Below, in pieces: positions 9,982 to 18,129 of a stretch of DNA of 64,000 bases. A model generated the notes under the pieces. It did not search any database and had not been told where the DNA came from. It saw nothing but the letters and a program-made list of their open reading frames with translations. Position 1 is the stretch's first letter. Each line of letters opens with the position of its first letter. Both the position numbers and the translations under genes were made by a program. The stretch is from Archangium lipolyticum (GTDB lineage Bacteria > Myxococcota > Myxococcia > Myxococcales > Myxococcaceae), in assembly GCF_024623785.1 (NCBI RefSeq), contig NZ_JANKBZ010000001.1, forward strand, positions 620,001 to 684,000, written 5' to 3'.

Positions 9982-10024
9982 CCCGGGCCGGGGACCGCGG
10001 CGTGTCGCCGCGTGAAAGCCCGGG
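9982..10024. terminator. Nested GC hairpin between convergent genes, bidirectional terminator candidate
   Basis: The outer arms CCCGGGC (9982-9988) and GCCCGGG (10018-10024) enclose a perfect seven-base stem CGCGGCG/CGCCGCG (9996-10002 with 10006-10012) with a three-base loop. It lies in the 70-base gap between the convergent genes ending at 9961 and 10032. There is no long T tract, so the terminator role is inferred from position and stability. Confidence 0.5.
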
Positions 10025-10031
10025 ACAATCT

Positions 10032-11030
10032 TCAGCTCCGGGGCGGAACGACGCCAATCCGGACGAGGAACCGGGCCTTCCGCTCCAGTTCCCGCTGCAG
10101 ATCATGCAAGTGCCGGGTGCTGTCGCGCACGGGCACACTGGCGGGCGTGCTCACCGGGGGCGTAGGCATGAGAGGCGGAGGATTCATGATCGCCCGCTGT
10201 TCCGGCACTGGCCGCAGAGCCTCCCGCTCTGTCGGCACGCTCCGGGCCTTCCCGACCAGCGCCTGCCGTACCGGGAGCGGTGGCACGCGCTCATCGACCG
10301 CACGGCCGTAGAGCCACGCACCGCACCGCCAAAGCACGTCGTAACGCTGGTTCAACAGCGTCCAGAACCGATCGCGGATCTCGACAACCTTGACGAGGGA
10401 CGACGCTGCCCTGTCGCTCTCGACCCCTTGCTGCCCGAGCATCACGCGCAGCTTCCCGACGAGATGCTCCGCCTCGACGAGATCAGGCGCAGCCACCGGT
10501 GAGCGACCGGCAATCCGCGTCTCATTCCTTCGCAACAACGCGACGAGCGCCAAGCAATCGTCCAGGGCATCGTACTGCCCGCGGAGCCAGACCTCGTCCA
10601 CGTCGGCATCTGGAAGGAGGCGAGCCTCTGCGAGGGCGTCGGCGGCCTTGCGCAGCTTGCGGCGCAGGTGTTGCGCCCGCTCGAACAGCTTCCCGAACGA
10701 GGCGGCCTCGAGCTCGCGGTCAACCTGCAGCGCGGCGAAGGCCAACCCCTGGACAAGTCGCGGGAGCATCGAGAGCTCCACGACGTTCACGTTGGGCAGT
10801 CTGCCAACGACCACCGTCCCGCTGCCCAGCACGTTCTCCACACCCTGCATTACGCTCTGGTAGGTGAGCGCGATGTCGGCGCAGCACTCCTCTATGAATC
10901 CTGGCTCGATGGCCTTCGCATCGGCAAGGAACGCGTCATAGGCGGCCTGAGAGCCTATGCTTTCGAGTTCGGCGGCGTCCGCCGATGGGGTCTCCGATGC
11001 CTCCGCCCTGCTGACGTCGTCCTCTGCCAT
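10032..11030 (-). CDS. Hypothetical helical cytoplasmic protein
   Basis: A 332-residue protein that I do not recognise. It has no signal peptide or membrane segment. The first ~30 residues are acidic and Ala/Ser/Glu-rich. The body is predicted to be mostly alpha-helical, with charged heptad-like stretches (for example VDRELEAASFGKLFERAQ, and a run of LRRKLRKAADALAEARLL). Residues ~260-300 are Pro/Arg-rich and probably disordered. Cysteines occur as an adjacent pair (EECCAD) and singly (WRCGAW, DDCLAL). It is convergent with the OmpA-like gene and divergent from the RCC1 gene, so it looks monocistronic. Coding status is supported by ordinary composition, absence of a better overlapping frame, and a clean ATG; function is unknown. 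Confidence 0.7.
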   Translation of the reverse strand: MAEDDVSRAEASETPSADAAELESIGSQAAYDAFLADAKAIEPGFIEECCADIALTYQSVMQGVENVLGSGTVVVGRLPNVNVVELSMLPRLVQGLAFAALQVDRELEAASFGKLFERAQHLRRKLRKAADALAEARLLPDADVDEVWLRGQYDALDDCLALVALLRRNETRIAGRSPVAAPDLVEAEHLVGKLRVMLGQQGVESDRAASSLVKVVEIRDRFWTLLNQRYDVLWRCGAWLYGRAVDERVPPLPVRQALVGKARSVPTEREALRPVPEQRAIMNPPPLMPTPPVSTPASVPVRDSTRHLHDLQRELERKARFLVRIGVVPPRS

Positions 11031-11401
11031 GCGGGCAGATTATCGAGCGCTCTCCAGTGCTGCAATGCACCGCCTCCCCCGAGGAACTCAGAGAGCCAGG
11101 CCAGGTGGAATTCACCCGTCAGTTCTCCGTGGCCAGAGTGAGGATGGAGAAAAAGGACGGCCAGTGTAAGCAGCCTCACCCACGTCAAATTGGACGATGA
11201 GGCTCACACAGCTCCAGTAGGTCACACGAAGCTCGGCCGCTGTCCTGGCGCTCAAGAACAACCCATTGGCGGACTGACGGAAGGAGCGCCGACCCCAGCC
11301 GGGTACAAGACCGCAACTCGCACTGGGACCCGCCCCCTTCGATGCAGAGGCGCACCCAGCGGAGTGCAAGCGTTTCTAGTGCCCCAGGGAGGGGACAAAT
11401 C
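11031..11401. other. 371-base divergent intergenic region
   Basis: This region lies between the starts of the hypothetical gene (leftward) and the RCC1 gene (rightward), so it must hold both promoters. A seven-base inverted repeat, AGCCTCA at 11172-11178 with TGAGGCT at 11098+100 (11198-11204), could be an operator. Small frames here on both strands lack ribosome sites and family resemblance, and I do not call them. No convincing -35/-10 pair was identified. Confidence 0.4.
11386..11394 (+). promoter_or_regulatory. Ribosome binding site fixing the start of the RCC1 gene
   Basis: AGGGAGGGG ends seven bases before the ATG at 11402. The reading frame is open further upstream to an ATG at 11342, but the 11402 start gives a clean lipoprotein signal directly at the N-terminus, so it is preferred. 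Confidence 0.7.
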
Positions 11402-14400
11402 ATGAAGTGGAAGCATGGGGGGAGTGTCTGGGCCGCGCTGATGTGCGCCCTGATGGCCGTGGCCTGTGGACAGCCCGAGGTGGGGCTGCGTGGCACGGAA
11501 GAGCAGTCCATGCCGGAGCTGAGCGCCACCTCGGCGGCGCTGACGGCAACGGCCAGCTACGACTCGACCTTGAAAGTGCCTCGATGCATCGGGGTGGCTT
11601 CGGGCTGTGACTCGGGCAGCCTCGTCAACGGCCGTGGACCGATGGGGCCTGAGCTCAACGCGCCCAACACCCTAGGCGGCACTTGCGCCGACGGTACCGC
11701 TGGCGCCTACCACAACGACGAGTCGCTGGAGCGGGTGAAGGTCTACACCACCGATGGCACCGACCTGGCGCCCGGCAAGCAGGTGACCATCGAAGTCGAT
11801 GTGTGGGCATGGTCAGGGTACACGTCGGACGCGCTGGACCTGTATTACGCGGCGGACGCGAGCAACCCGAACTGGAACTTCATCACCACCCTGGTGCCGA
11901 CCGGGGCCGGTGCGCAGACACTGCGAGTGAATTACATGCTGCCGACGGGCGGCAGCACCCAGGCCGTGCGCGCGGCCTTCCGATATACGGGCTCGGCGGG
12001 CACCTGCACGAGTAGTTCCTATGATGACCGGGACGATCTGGCCTTCGCGGTGGCCAGTGTACCCCAGCGGCAGCCCTCGATCCTGGCTGCTGGATACTTC
12101 CACAACCTGAAGGTGAACCTGGATGGGACTGTCTGGGCCTGGGGCAACAACGCCAACGGCCAGCTCGGGAACGGGACGACCATCCAGAGCACCAAGCCAG
12201 TGCGGGTGCTGGGGCTCGACAACGTGGAATCCATCGCCGCAGGTGATCACCATAACCTGGCGCTCAAGAAGGACGGCACCGTGTGGGCCTGGGGCAACAA
12301 CACCAACGGCCAGCTCGGCGACGGCACCACCACGAACAGAACCACACCGGTGCAGGTCGCGGGGCTCACGAACGTGGTGGCCCTCTCCGCGAAGAACGTG
12401 CATTCACTGGCGCTGAAGCAGGATGGAACCGTGTGGGCCTGGGGCAACAACACCAACGGCCAGCTCGGCGATGGTACCACCACCCCGAGCACCACGCCGG
12501 TGCAGGTCGCAGGGCTCTCGGGCGTGGTGGACGTTGCAGCGGGTTGGAGGTTCTCGCTGGCATTGAAGCAAGATGGGACCGTGTGGGCCTGGGGCGACAA
12601 CTCCTATGGCCAGCTCGGTAATGGCACCAACACCCCGAGCACCACGCCGGTGCAGGTCGCGGGGCTCTCGGGAGTCACGGTCCTCGTTGCCAGCCACTTC
12701 CACTCACTGGCACTGAAGCAGGATGGGACCGTATGGGCCTGGGGCTACAACTACGCTGGCCAGCTCGGCGATGGTACCGTCACGACAAGAGCCACGCCGG
12801 TGCCGGTGTCCGGCTTGTCTGGCGTCACGAGTATCGGCGCGAAAATCACTCATTCGCTAGCGGTGAGGAACGATGGAACCGTGTGGGCCTGGGGCGACAA
12901 TTACCAGGGCCAGCTCGGCGATGGTACCACCACCGGACGCACCACGCCGGTGCAGGTCGCGGGGCTCTCGGGCGCGGTGTCCGTCCAAGCTGGTTGCAGC
13001 CACTCCCTGGCACTCAAGCAGGACGGCTCCATCTGGGCCTGGGGCGACAACTCCTACGGCCAGCTCGGCGATGGCACCAACACCATGCGATCCTCTCCGG
13101 TGATGGTGCCCCCCGAGATCGAGATTCGCAAGGTGGCGGCCGGGTATTCCCACAGTCTGAAGCTGAACTGGGACGGAACCATCTGGGCATGGGGACTCAA
13201 TGATTCTGGGCAGCTCGGAAACAGCACGACCATCCAGAGCACCAAGCCGGTGAGAGTGCTGGGGCTCGACAACGTGGAGTCCATCGCTGCGGGTGATCAC
13301 CATAACCTGGCGCTCAAGAAGGACGGCACCGTGTGGGCCTGGGGCTACAACTCGCACGGTCAGCTCGGCGACGGCACCACTACGAACAGAACCACGCCCG
13401 TGCAGGTCGTGGGGCTCACGAACGTGGTGGCCCTCTCCGCGAAGAACATGCATTCGCTGGCCGTGAAGAAGGATGGAACCGTGTGGGCCTGGGGCAACAA
13501 CGACAACGGTCAGCTCGGCGACAGCACCACTACGAACAGAACCACGCCCGTGCAGGTCGCGGGGCTCTCTGGCGTAATGAGCGTTGCAGCGGGTTGGTGG
13601 TCCTCGCTGGCGCTGAAGCAGAACGGGACCGTCTGGGCCTGGGGCGATAACTCCTACGGCCAGCTCGGCGATGGCACCACCACGGATAGAACCACGCCGG
13701 TACAGCTCGTGGGACTGTCGAGAGCCGCCGCCATCGCGTCCGGCCACTACCATGCGCTGGCGCTGAAGCAGGACAGGACCGTGTGGGCCTGGGGCCACAA
13801 CCCCAATAGCCAGCTCGGCGACGGCACCACCATGGATAGAACCACGCCGGTGCCGGTGTCCGGCTTGTCTGACGTCACGAGCATCGAAGCAGACCTCACC
13901 CATTCACTGGCGCTGAAGCAGGATGGAACCGTGTGGGCCTGGGGCCACAACTCCAATGGCCAGATCGGCGACGGCACCACCATCGGACGCACCACGCCGG
14001 TGCAGGTCGCGGGGCTCTCGGGTGCGGTGTCCGTCCAGGCTGGCGGCCTACATTCCCTCGCTCTCAAGCAGGACGGCAGTGTATGGACCTGGGGCTTCAA
14101 CTATTACGGCCAGCTCGGTGATGGCGCTCGCACTGATCGCAGCTCCCCGGTAATGGTGCCCTCCACGATCGAGATCGAGCCGCTCACCTACAGCACCTCC
14201 AATACCAACAGCGCCCAGCAGAACACCGCCAACCGGACCGTCACCCTGAATGCAGGGGACCTCCTGCAGGTGGGCACCTGCAACCTGATGGGGGCATCGG
14301 CCACGGGCGACACCTACCTTAGCCTGGTTGGCACTGACGGCACCCAGGTGGCTTACAACGATGACAACTGCAATGGAGTGGCCTCCTTCATCCAGTACAT

Positions 14401-14497
14401 CGCCCCCACCACGGGGACCTACGAGCTGCGCGCGGGCTGCTTCTCCAGCAACAGCTGCAGCGGCACCGTGGTCTTCAAGGTGACTCCGGGTAGCTGA
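11402..14497 (+). CDS. RCC1-repeat lipoprotein: two seven-bladed propellers plus C-terminal PPC domain
   Basis: A 1031-residue secreted lipoprotein. The signal peptide ends at lipobox MAVAC. Residues ~55-220 form a beta-rich domain with conserved cysteines (CIGVASGCDSG and GGTCADGTAGAYHNDE), of a kind seen beside catalytic or propeller domains in myxobacterial exoproteins. Residues ~227-925 hold fourteen RCC1 repeats of 50 residues, each with a HSLALKQDGTVWAWG core and a GQLGDGTT turn. Seven repeats make one propeller, so this is two propellers, the second a copy of the first. The last ~95 residues resemble a bacterial pre-peptidase C-terminal (PPC) domain (LNAGDLLQVGTC and then YELRAGCFS). 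There is no protease domain. Extracellular binding is inferred; the ligand is unknown. A strong terminator follows at 14550. Confidence 0.9.
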   Translation: MKWKHGGSVWAALMCALMAVACGQPEVGLRGTEEQSMPELSATSAALTATASYDSTLKVPRCIGVASGCDSGSLVNGRGPMGPELNAPNTLGGTCADGTAGAYHNDESLERVKVYTTDGTDLAPGKQVTIEVDVWAWSGYTSDALDLYYAADASNPNWNFITTLVPTGAGAQTLRVNYMLPTGGSTQAVRAAFRYTGSAGTCTSSSYDDRDDLAFAVASVPQRQPSILAAGYFHNLKVNLDGTVWAWGNNANGQLGNGTTIQSTKPVRVLGLDNVESIAAGDHHNLALKKDGTVWAWGNNTNGQLGDGTTTNRTTPVQVAGLTNVVALSAKNVHSLALKQDGTVWAWGNNTNGQLGDGTTTPSTTPVQVAGLSGVVDVAAGWRFSLALKQDGTVWAWGDNSYGQLGNGTNTPSTTPVQVAGLSGVTVLVASHFHSLALKQDGTVWAWGYNYAGQLGDGTVTTRATPVPVSGLSGVTSIGAKITHSLAVRNDGTVWAWGDNYQGQLGDGTTTGRTTPVQVAGLSGAVSVQAGCSHSLALKQDGSIWAWGDNSYGQLGDGTNTMRSSPVMVPPEIEIRKVAAGYSHSLKLNWDGTIWAWGLNDSGQLGNSTTIQSTKPVRVLGLDNVESIAAGDHHNLALKKDGTVWAWGYNSHGQLGDGTTTNRTTPVQVVGLTNVVALSAKNMHSLAVKKDGTVWAWGNNDNGQLGDSTTTNRTTPVQVAGLSGVMSVAAGWWSSLALKQNGTVWAWGDNSYGQLGDGTTTDRTTPVQLVGLSRAAAIASGHYHALALKQDRTVWAWGHNPNSQLGDGTTMDRTTPVPVSGLSDVTSIEADLTHSLALKQDGTVWAWGHNSNGQIGDGTTIGRTTPVQVAGLSGAVSVQAGGLHSLALKQDGSVWTWGFNYYGQLGDGARTDRSSPVMVPSTIEIEPLTYSTSNTNSAQQNTANRTVTLNAGDLLQVGTCNLMGASATGDTYLSLVGTDGTQVAYNDDNCNGVASFIQYIAPTTGTYELRAGCFSSNSCSGTVVFKVTPGS
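12079..14175 (+). repeat. 1050-bp direct duplication of a seven-repeat RCC1 propeller unit
   Basis: The block at about 12079-13128 is repeated at 13129-14175 with an exact 1050-base register: catccagagcaccaagcc occurs at 12181 and 13231, and the SSPVMVP-coding segment lies at about 13091 and 14141. Corresponding blades across the two blocks match better than neighbouring blades do (for example both second blades carry TNRTTPVQV and GLTNVVALSAKN). This indicates duplication of the whole propeller rather than blade-by-blade growth. Confidence 0.85.
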
Positions 14498-14549
14498 GCC
14501 CCAGGGCAGTCCGGGATTCCGCCTCCGGGTCATCCGGCGGAACGCCTCG

Positions 14550-14584
14550 ATCCCTGCCTCCCTCCCGGGACGGCAGGGATTTTC
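14550..14584 (+). terminator. Strong rho-independent terminator after the RCC1 gene
   Basis: A perfect nine-base stem, ATCCCTGCC (14550-14558) with GGCAGGGAT (14572-14580), a 13-base loop, and then TTTC. It lies 53 bases after the RCC1 stop and may also serve the convergent ATP-grasp gene ending at 14688. Confidence 0.8.
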
Positions 14585-14687
14585 ATTCGCGGACCGCGCT
14601 GAAACGAACAGGCCCAGCACGCAGGGCGAGTTGCCCACCGCCGTGCCGGGCCGTGTCGGAGGTCTCCCCCGGGACTTCAGTCAGGTC

Positions 14688-16886
14688 TCAGGCCTTCATC
14701 TCCATGCGAGGAGGCGCTTCACCGGAGGACGAGGAGGAACCCGAGCCACTCACGGCAACAGCCCCCACCTTCTCCTCGGCCAGCGTGGCCTTGTCGATCG
14801 CGGCCTTCTCCATCGACAGCTTCATCAGAGCGCTCTCGTCGGCGGCGCGACGGGCCTCGCGCTCCTTGTAGCGGCGGATCGCCGGGGCCATGATCTCCCC
14901 AATGAGCCCCCGGTAGTCCATGCCCGCCCCCTGCGCGATCAGCACCAGGTCGCTCCACCCCGGCGTCAGGCCCGGCAGCGGGTTGCACTCGATGAAGTAG
15001 ATACGGCCCTTGTCGTCCATGCGGAAGTCGATGCGCGCCACGTCCCGGCACCCCAGTGCCATGAACGAGCCTCGCGCCGCCGCCCGCAGCTTCTCCAACA
15101 GCGCCGGCTCGATCTTCGCTGGCGCATCGTACCGGATGCGATCGTTCCAATCCAGCTTGTGCTGGAAGCTGTAGATGGGCGTCCGGTCCTCCTTGTCCAG
15201 GAAGACGATCTCCATCGGCGGCAGCACGCGCGGACGCCGCTCGCCCAAGAGGCCCACCGTGAACTCGCGCCCGCCGATGTACTCCTCGATCAGCGCCGGC
15301 TGCTGGTACTTGGTGACGATCTCCTTCACCACATCCCGCAGCTCCGCCTCGTTGTGGCACACGCTCTTGCTCACCACGCCCTTCGAGGAGCCCTCGGCCA
15401 CCGGCTTCACGATCAGCGGGAAGCTGGTGAACTGCTTGTCCAGCCGCTCCTTGCCCGTGTGCATGAGCTGGAAGTTCGGCGTGTGGATTCCCGCCTGGCG
15501 GACGATCTTCTTCGCCAGCGCCTTGTCCAACGCGATGGAGAGCGTGGCTGGATCGCTTCCCGTGTACGGGATGTCCAGCAGCTCCAGCATCGCCGGCACC
15601 TGGCTCTCGCGGTTGCGGCCCTTGAAGCCCTCCGCGATGTTGAACACGATGTCCAACGGCGTGCTCGCCAGCACGCTCGGAAGCTCCGCCGTGGCCTCCA
15701 GATCCACCACCTCGTGGCCCCACGAGGCAATCGCCTCACGGATGGCCTGCAGCGTGGTCGGCGAGTCGTACTCGGCCTCGCTGTCCTCCAACGCCGAGCC
15801 GTCCGCCGCCACCGGCTTCACGCGCTTCACGTTGTAGGTGAAGCCCACGCGCAGCGGTCCCGACTTGCGCGCCGGCTTGCCCTGGCGCTTGCCATCCTTG
15901 ATCTTGTAGCGCCGCGCCGCGCTCTGGATGATGGCGCTCACCACCCCGTCCAGGTGGATGCCCTCCAGCGCCGCCGCCGCGTAGATGCCCGCTCCCTGCT
16001 CCAGGCTGGGCAGCGCGTTGAGCTCCAGGAAGTACGGCACGCCCGCGTCGCTCAGCCGGAAGTCGATCCGCCCCAGGTCCCTGCAGTCGAGCACCTGGAA
16101 GATCTTCTTCGACATGTTGCGCATCTCCTCGGCCACCTTCGGAGAAAGTCTGGCCGGGGCGCGCACCTTCACCGCGCTGTCCTTCTTCGTCTTCAGCTCG
16201 TAATCGTAGATGGCGTACTTGCGTCCGGCGATGGCCGCCGGATCGATGTCGTACTCGGTCGGGCTGAGCACGCCGTCATGATCGTTCTGCACCGCCGCCA
16301 GGTACGGGACGGTGATGTCCGTGCCGCTGATGAACTCCTCCACCAGCACGCCCGCCGGGTAGCGCGCCAGCGCCTGCGTCACCTTCTCGCGCGCCTGCTC
16401 CACCGTCTCGGCCACCGAGTCCTGCGTGATGCCCTTGGACGAGCCCTCGAAGTTGGGCTTGATGATGACCGGGAAGCGCAGGTCCTCGACCTTGAGCTCG
16501 TTGAGCTTCTCCACGAACTGCCAGCCCGGCGTGCGGATGCCGTGCTTGGACAGCACCAGCTTGGTGAGCTGCTTGTCCAACGTCACCGCCAGCGCGTAGG
16601 CGTCCGAGCCCGTGTAGGCGAACCCGAGCTCCTCGAAGAGCGCCGGATAGAAGGCCTCGCGGAAGCGGCCACGGCGGCCCTCGGCTATGTTGAAGATGAG
16701 ATCCGGGCTGTACGCCTCGAGCCGGGCGACGGTGCGCGAGGCGGGTCCACTCACCTCGAAGCGCTCCAGCCGGTGGCCGAGCCGCTCGATGGCCGCCGCC
16801 AGCGTGTTCACCGTCTCCTGCGTGTCGAACTCCGCCTCGTCTTCCGAGTCGGACAGCTTGAGGTTGTAGGTCAGCGCGATGCGCAA
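14688..16886 (-). CDS. Tandem-fused D-Ala-D-Ala-ligase-like ATP-grasp protein
   Basis: A predicted 732-residue protein starting at TTG (16886), with AAGGGG six bases upstream; the frame is open further upstream, but that part overlaps the RDD gene and reads as an artefact. Two homologous ATP-grasp modules follow one another (residues ~1-340 and ~355-700). Each has an LRxxxTYN opening, a FNIAEG motif, YTGSD, a DK-x4-K/DK-x3-KK lid motif, a glycine-rich loop (EGSSKG), RIDFR, and a metal-binding E-x-N (YFLELNALP and YFIECNPLP). Both modules therefore look competent to bind ATP and Mg. The family joins a carboxylate to an amine, as in D-alanyl-D-alanine ligase. The tail is Ser/Gly-rich and disordered. 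The true Ddl role is doubtful; a peptide or cell-wall ligase with two different steps is possible. It overlaps the RDD gene stop by 16 bases, implying coupled translation. Confidence 0.85.
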   Translation of the reverse strand: MRIALTYNLKLSDSEDEAEFDTQETVNTLAAAIERLGHRLERFEVSGPASRTVARLEAYSPDLIFNIAEGRRGRFREAFYPALFEELGFAYTGSDAYALAVTLDKQLTKLVLSKHGIRTPGWQFVEKLNELKVEDLRFPVIIKPNFEGSSKGITQDSVAETVEQAREKVTQALARYPAGVLVEEFISGTDITVPYLAAVQNDHDGVLSPTEYDIDPAAIAGRKYAIYDYELKTKKDSAVKVRAPARLSPKVAEEMRNMSKKIFQVLDCRDLGRIDFRLSDAGVPYFLELNALPSLEQGAGIYAAAALEGIHLDGVVSAIIQSAARRYKIKDGKRQGKPARKSGPLRVGFTYNVKRVKPVAADGSALEDSEAEYDSPTTLQAIREAIASWGHEVVDLEATAELPSVLASTPLDIVFNIAEGFKGRNRESQVPAMLELLDIPYTGSDPATLSIALDKALAKKIVRQAGIHTPNFQLMHTGKERLDKQFTSFPLIVKPVAEGSSKGVVSKSVCHNEAELRDVVKEIVTKYQQPALIEEYIGGREFTVGLLGERRPRVLPPMEIVFLDKEDRTPIYSFQHKLDWNDRIRYDAPAKIEPALLEKLRAAARGSFMALGCRDVARIDFRMDDKGRIYFIECNPLPGLTPGWSDLVLIAQGAGMDYRGLIGEIMAPAIRRYKEREARRAADESALMKLSMEKAAIDKATLAEEKVGAVAVSGSGSSSSSGEAPPRMEMKA

Positions 16887-17503
16887 GGCTTTCCCCTTCT
16901 GGACTTCTCGATAGTGCGGCGACGGCGAACCCGCGCCGCGGACAAGAATCTTCCCGGGACGCGAGCGGCCGTCACGGGCGTGCGTGCTGCAACGGTTGCT
17001 CCGGCGACGACCTTCCCATCCACCACCTGCGTCTGCGCCCAGGTATCGCCGAGCCGCCAGCCGAGCGGATCCCTCACCACGCGCAGGGCCTCCACTCCAC
17101 CGATGACCACCAGCCCGGCCATGCACGCCACCGCTCCCAGCGGCGGCGGCATCATCCCCAGCAGCACGATGAGCGCCAGCGGCGCGTTGCGCAGGGTGCT
17201 GTCCCGGTGGCGTGCCGCGGAGCGCGTGGGCAGGTGCATCACCTTCACACCGAAGATGCGTTTCCCCACGCTCTGCCCCTGGAGCATTCCATCGGCCAGC
17301 AGCAGGAAGAGCAGCGCCACCACGCCACCGGCGGCGCCACATACCACGTAGAGACCCCACGCCACCGCCACGTCCACGATGCGCGCGCCCAGCCGCATCC
17401 ACAGCGAGGCCTTGGGATAGGGCGAGCCCAGCTCCTCGCCGTTGGGCACCACGCGCAGGCCAGGACGGCGGGGAGAGGAGAAGACGGGTTGGGGAGAGCT
17501 CAC
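16871..17503 (-). CDS. RDD-family integral membrane protein
   Basis: A 210-residue protein with an RDD domain. The defining Arg (RLGARIVDVAVAW) and second-helix Asp (LLLADGMLQGQSVGKRIFGVKV) surround two long hydrophobic segments, and a further hydrophobic stretch occurs at ~110-140. The N-terminal ~35 residues are soluble. The C-terminal ~45 residues are Arg/Ala-rich, and that part overlaps the start of the ATP-grasp gene. RDD proteins are poorly characterised membrane proteins, sometimes transport-related. The ATG at 17503 overlaps the stop of the DUF4177-like gene (ATGA), so the three genes 18048-14688 form a tight unit. Confidence 0.85.
   Translation of the reverse strand: MSSPQPVFSSPRRPGLRVVPNGEELGSPYPKASLWMRLGARIVDVAVAWGLYVVCGAAGGVVALLFLLLADGMLQGQSVGKRIFGVKVMHLPTRSAARHRDSTLRNAPLALIVLLGMMPPPLGAVACMAGLVVIGGVEALRVVRDPLGWRLGDTWAQTQVVDGKVVAGATVAARTPVTAARVPGRFLSAARVRRRRTIEKSRRGKPCASR
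16893..16898 (-). promoter_or_regulatory. Ribosome binding site supporting the TTG start of the ATP-grasp gene
   Basis: On the minus strand AAGGGG lies six bases before TTG at 16886. No ATG or GTG is nearby in frame at the expected N-terminus of the first ATP-grasp module, so the TTG start is chosen. Confidence 0.55.
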
Positions 17504-18048
17504 TCTTCGGGCTCCAGGATGAGGCCCCGCTCGGGGCGCTCCGGCTCGTCCAGGCCCGCCAGCTGCGCGAGCCGCTCGTGGGCGCTCACCATGCCCGGCG
17601 GCCGTTGGTAGGAGTACGAGGAGGACGCGGCCGCGTTGCCCGTGAAGTCCGGCGATGACACCAGCTGGGACGTGGGCGAGCCCGTCTCGGACATCTGCCG
17701 CAGCCGGCCTCTGGCGCCCTCGAGGTCATGCGTGGCCGGTTCTCCCTCGCGGGTGAAGAACACGAAGGCCATGGCCGGACGCTTGGAGGACTCGCGCATG
17801 GCGAACTGCACACCGTCCAGGGTCCAACCCTTGGAGCTCCATTCATTCACGGTGCGTTCGAGCGTCCCCTCGTCGACGGTGGACAGCTCGACGACCTTGT
17901 ACTGGAGCGGGCCCGCGACACGCGCGGTGGCCCCGGGCACCGAGGCACGGGCGGCACCCGGGCGCTTGCCAGCGCGCAGGGGGCGCTGGGTCGCGGTCCG
18001 GGGTGCCGCCGGTCTAGGTGGGGGCCGCTTCTTCTTCTTGGTGGCCAT
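17500..18048 (-). CDS. DUF4177-like small protein with basic disordered N-terminus
   Basis: A 182-residue protein starting MATKKKKRPPPRP. The first ~55 residues are Lys/Arg/Pro/Ala-rich and probably disordered. Residues ~58-110 match the DUF4177 pattern: LQYKVVELSTVDEGTLERTV followed by WSSKGWTLDGVQF and a strand MAFVFFTRE. This is a compact alpha-beta fold without known function. The acidic C-terminus contains LAQLAGLDEPERPERG. A longer frame begins at 18099, but the 18048 ATG gives the natural start. The stop overlaps the RDD start by four bases. It may belong to the hemB transcript, 81 bases downstream of hemB and behind a GC-rich hairpin. Confidence 0.75.
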   Translation of the reverse strand: MATKKKKRPPPRPAAPRTATQRPLRAGKRPGAARASVPGATARVAGPLQYKVVELSTVDEGTLERTVNEWSSKGWTLDGVQFAMRESSKRPAMAFVFFTREGEPATHDLEGARGRLRQMSETGSPTSQLVSSPDFTGNAAASSSYSYQRPPGMVSAHERLAQLAGLDEPERPERGLILEPEE

Positions 18049-18074
18049 GGCCGATTCTCGAAGGTGGATCTTTG

Positions 18075-18117
18075 CCCCCGATCGGGGGGGTGAGCGCAAG
18101 CCCCCCCTGGGGGATCG
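18075..18117 (-). terminator. G/C hairpin cluster between hemB and the DUF4177-like gene
   Basis: The stretch contains a perfect palindrome CCCCCGATCGGGGG (18075-18088), then a seven-G run (18084-18090) that can pair with seven C (18101-18107) across a ten-base loop, then TGGGGGATC. Alternative pairings are possible, as in an attenuator. There is no T tract, so whether it ends, attenuates or merely processes the hemB transcript cannot be told. Confidence 0.4.
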
Positions 18118-18129
18118 CCCTCCGAACCG

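Noticed and set aside
11112-11369. An 85-residue minus-strand frame in the divergent gap before the RCC1 gene
   Set aside because: It has no ribosome site or family resemblance and overlaps the region that must contain promoters.
12120-14150. Regular repeats as a possible CRISPR array
   Set aside because: The 150-base period encodes in-frame RCC1 blades; there are no short conserved repeats with variable spacers.
14631-17351. A 906-residue plus-strand frame opposite the tandem ATP-grasp gene
   Set aside because: It is rich in Arg, His, Ala and Leu with no domain, and lies antisense to a well-supported protein; GC-rich DNA gives such frames by chance.
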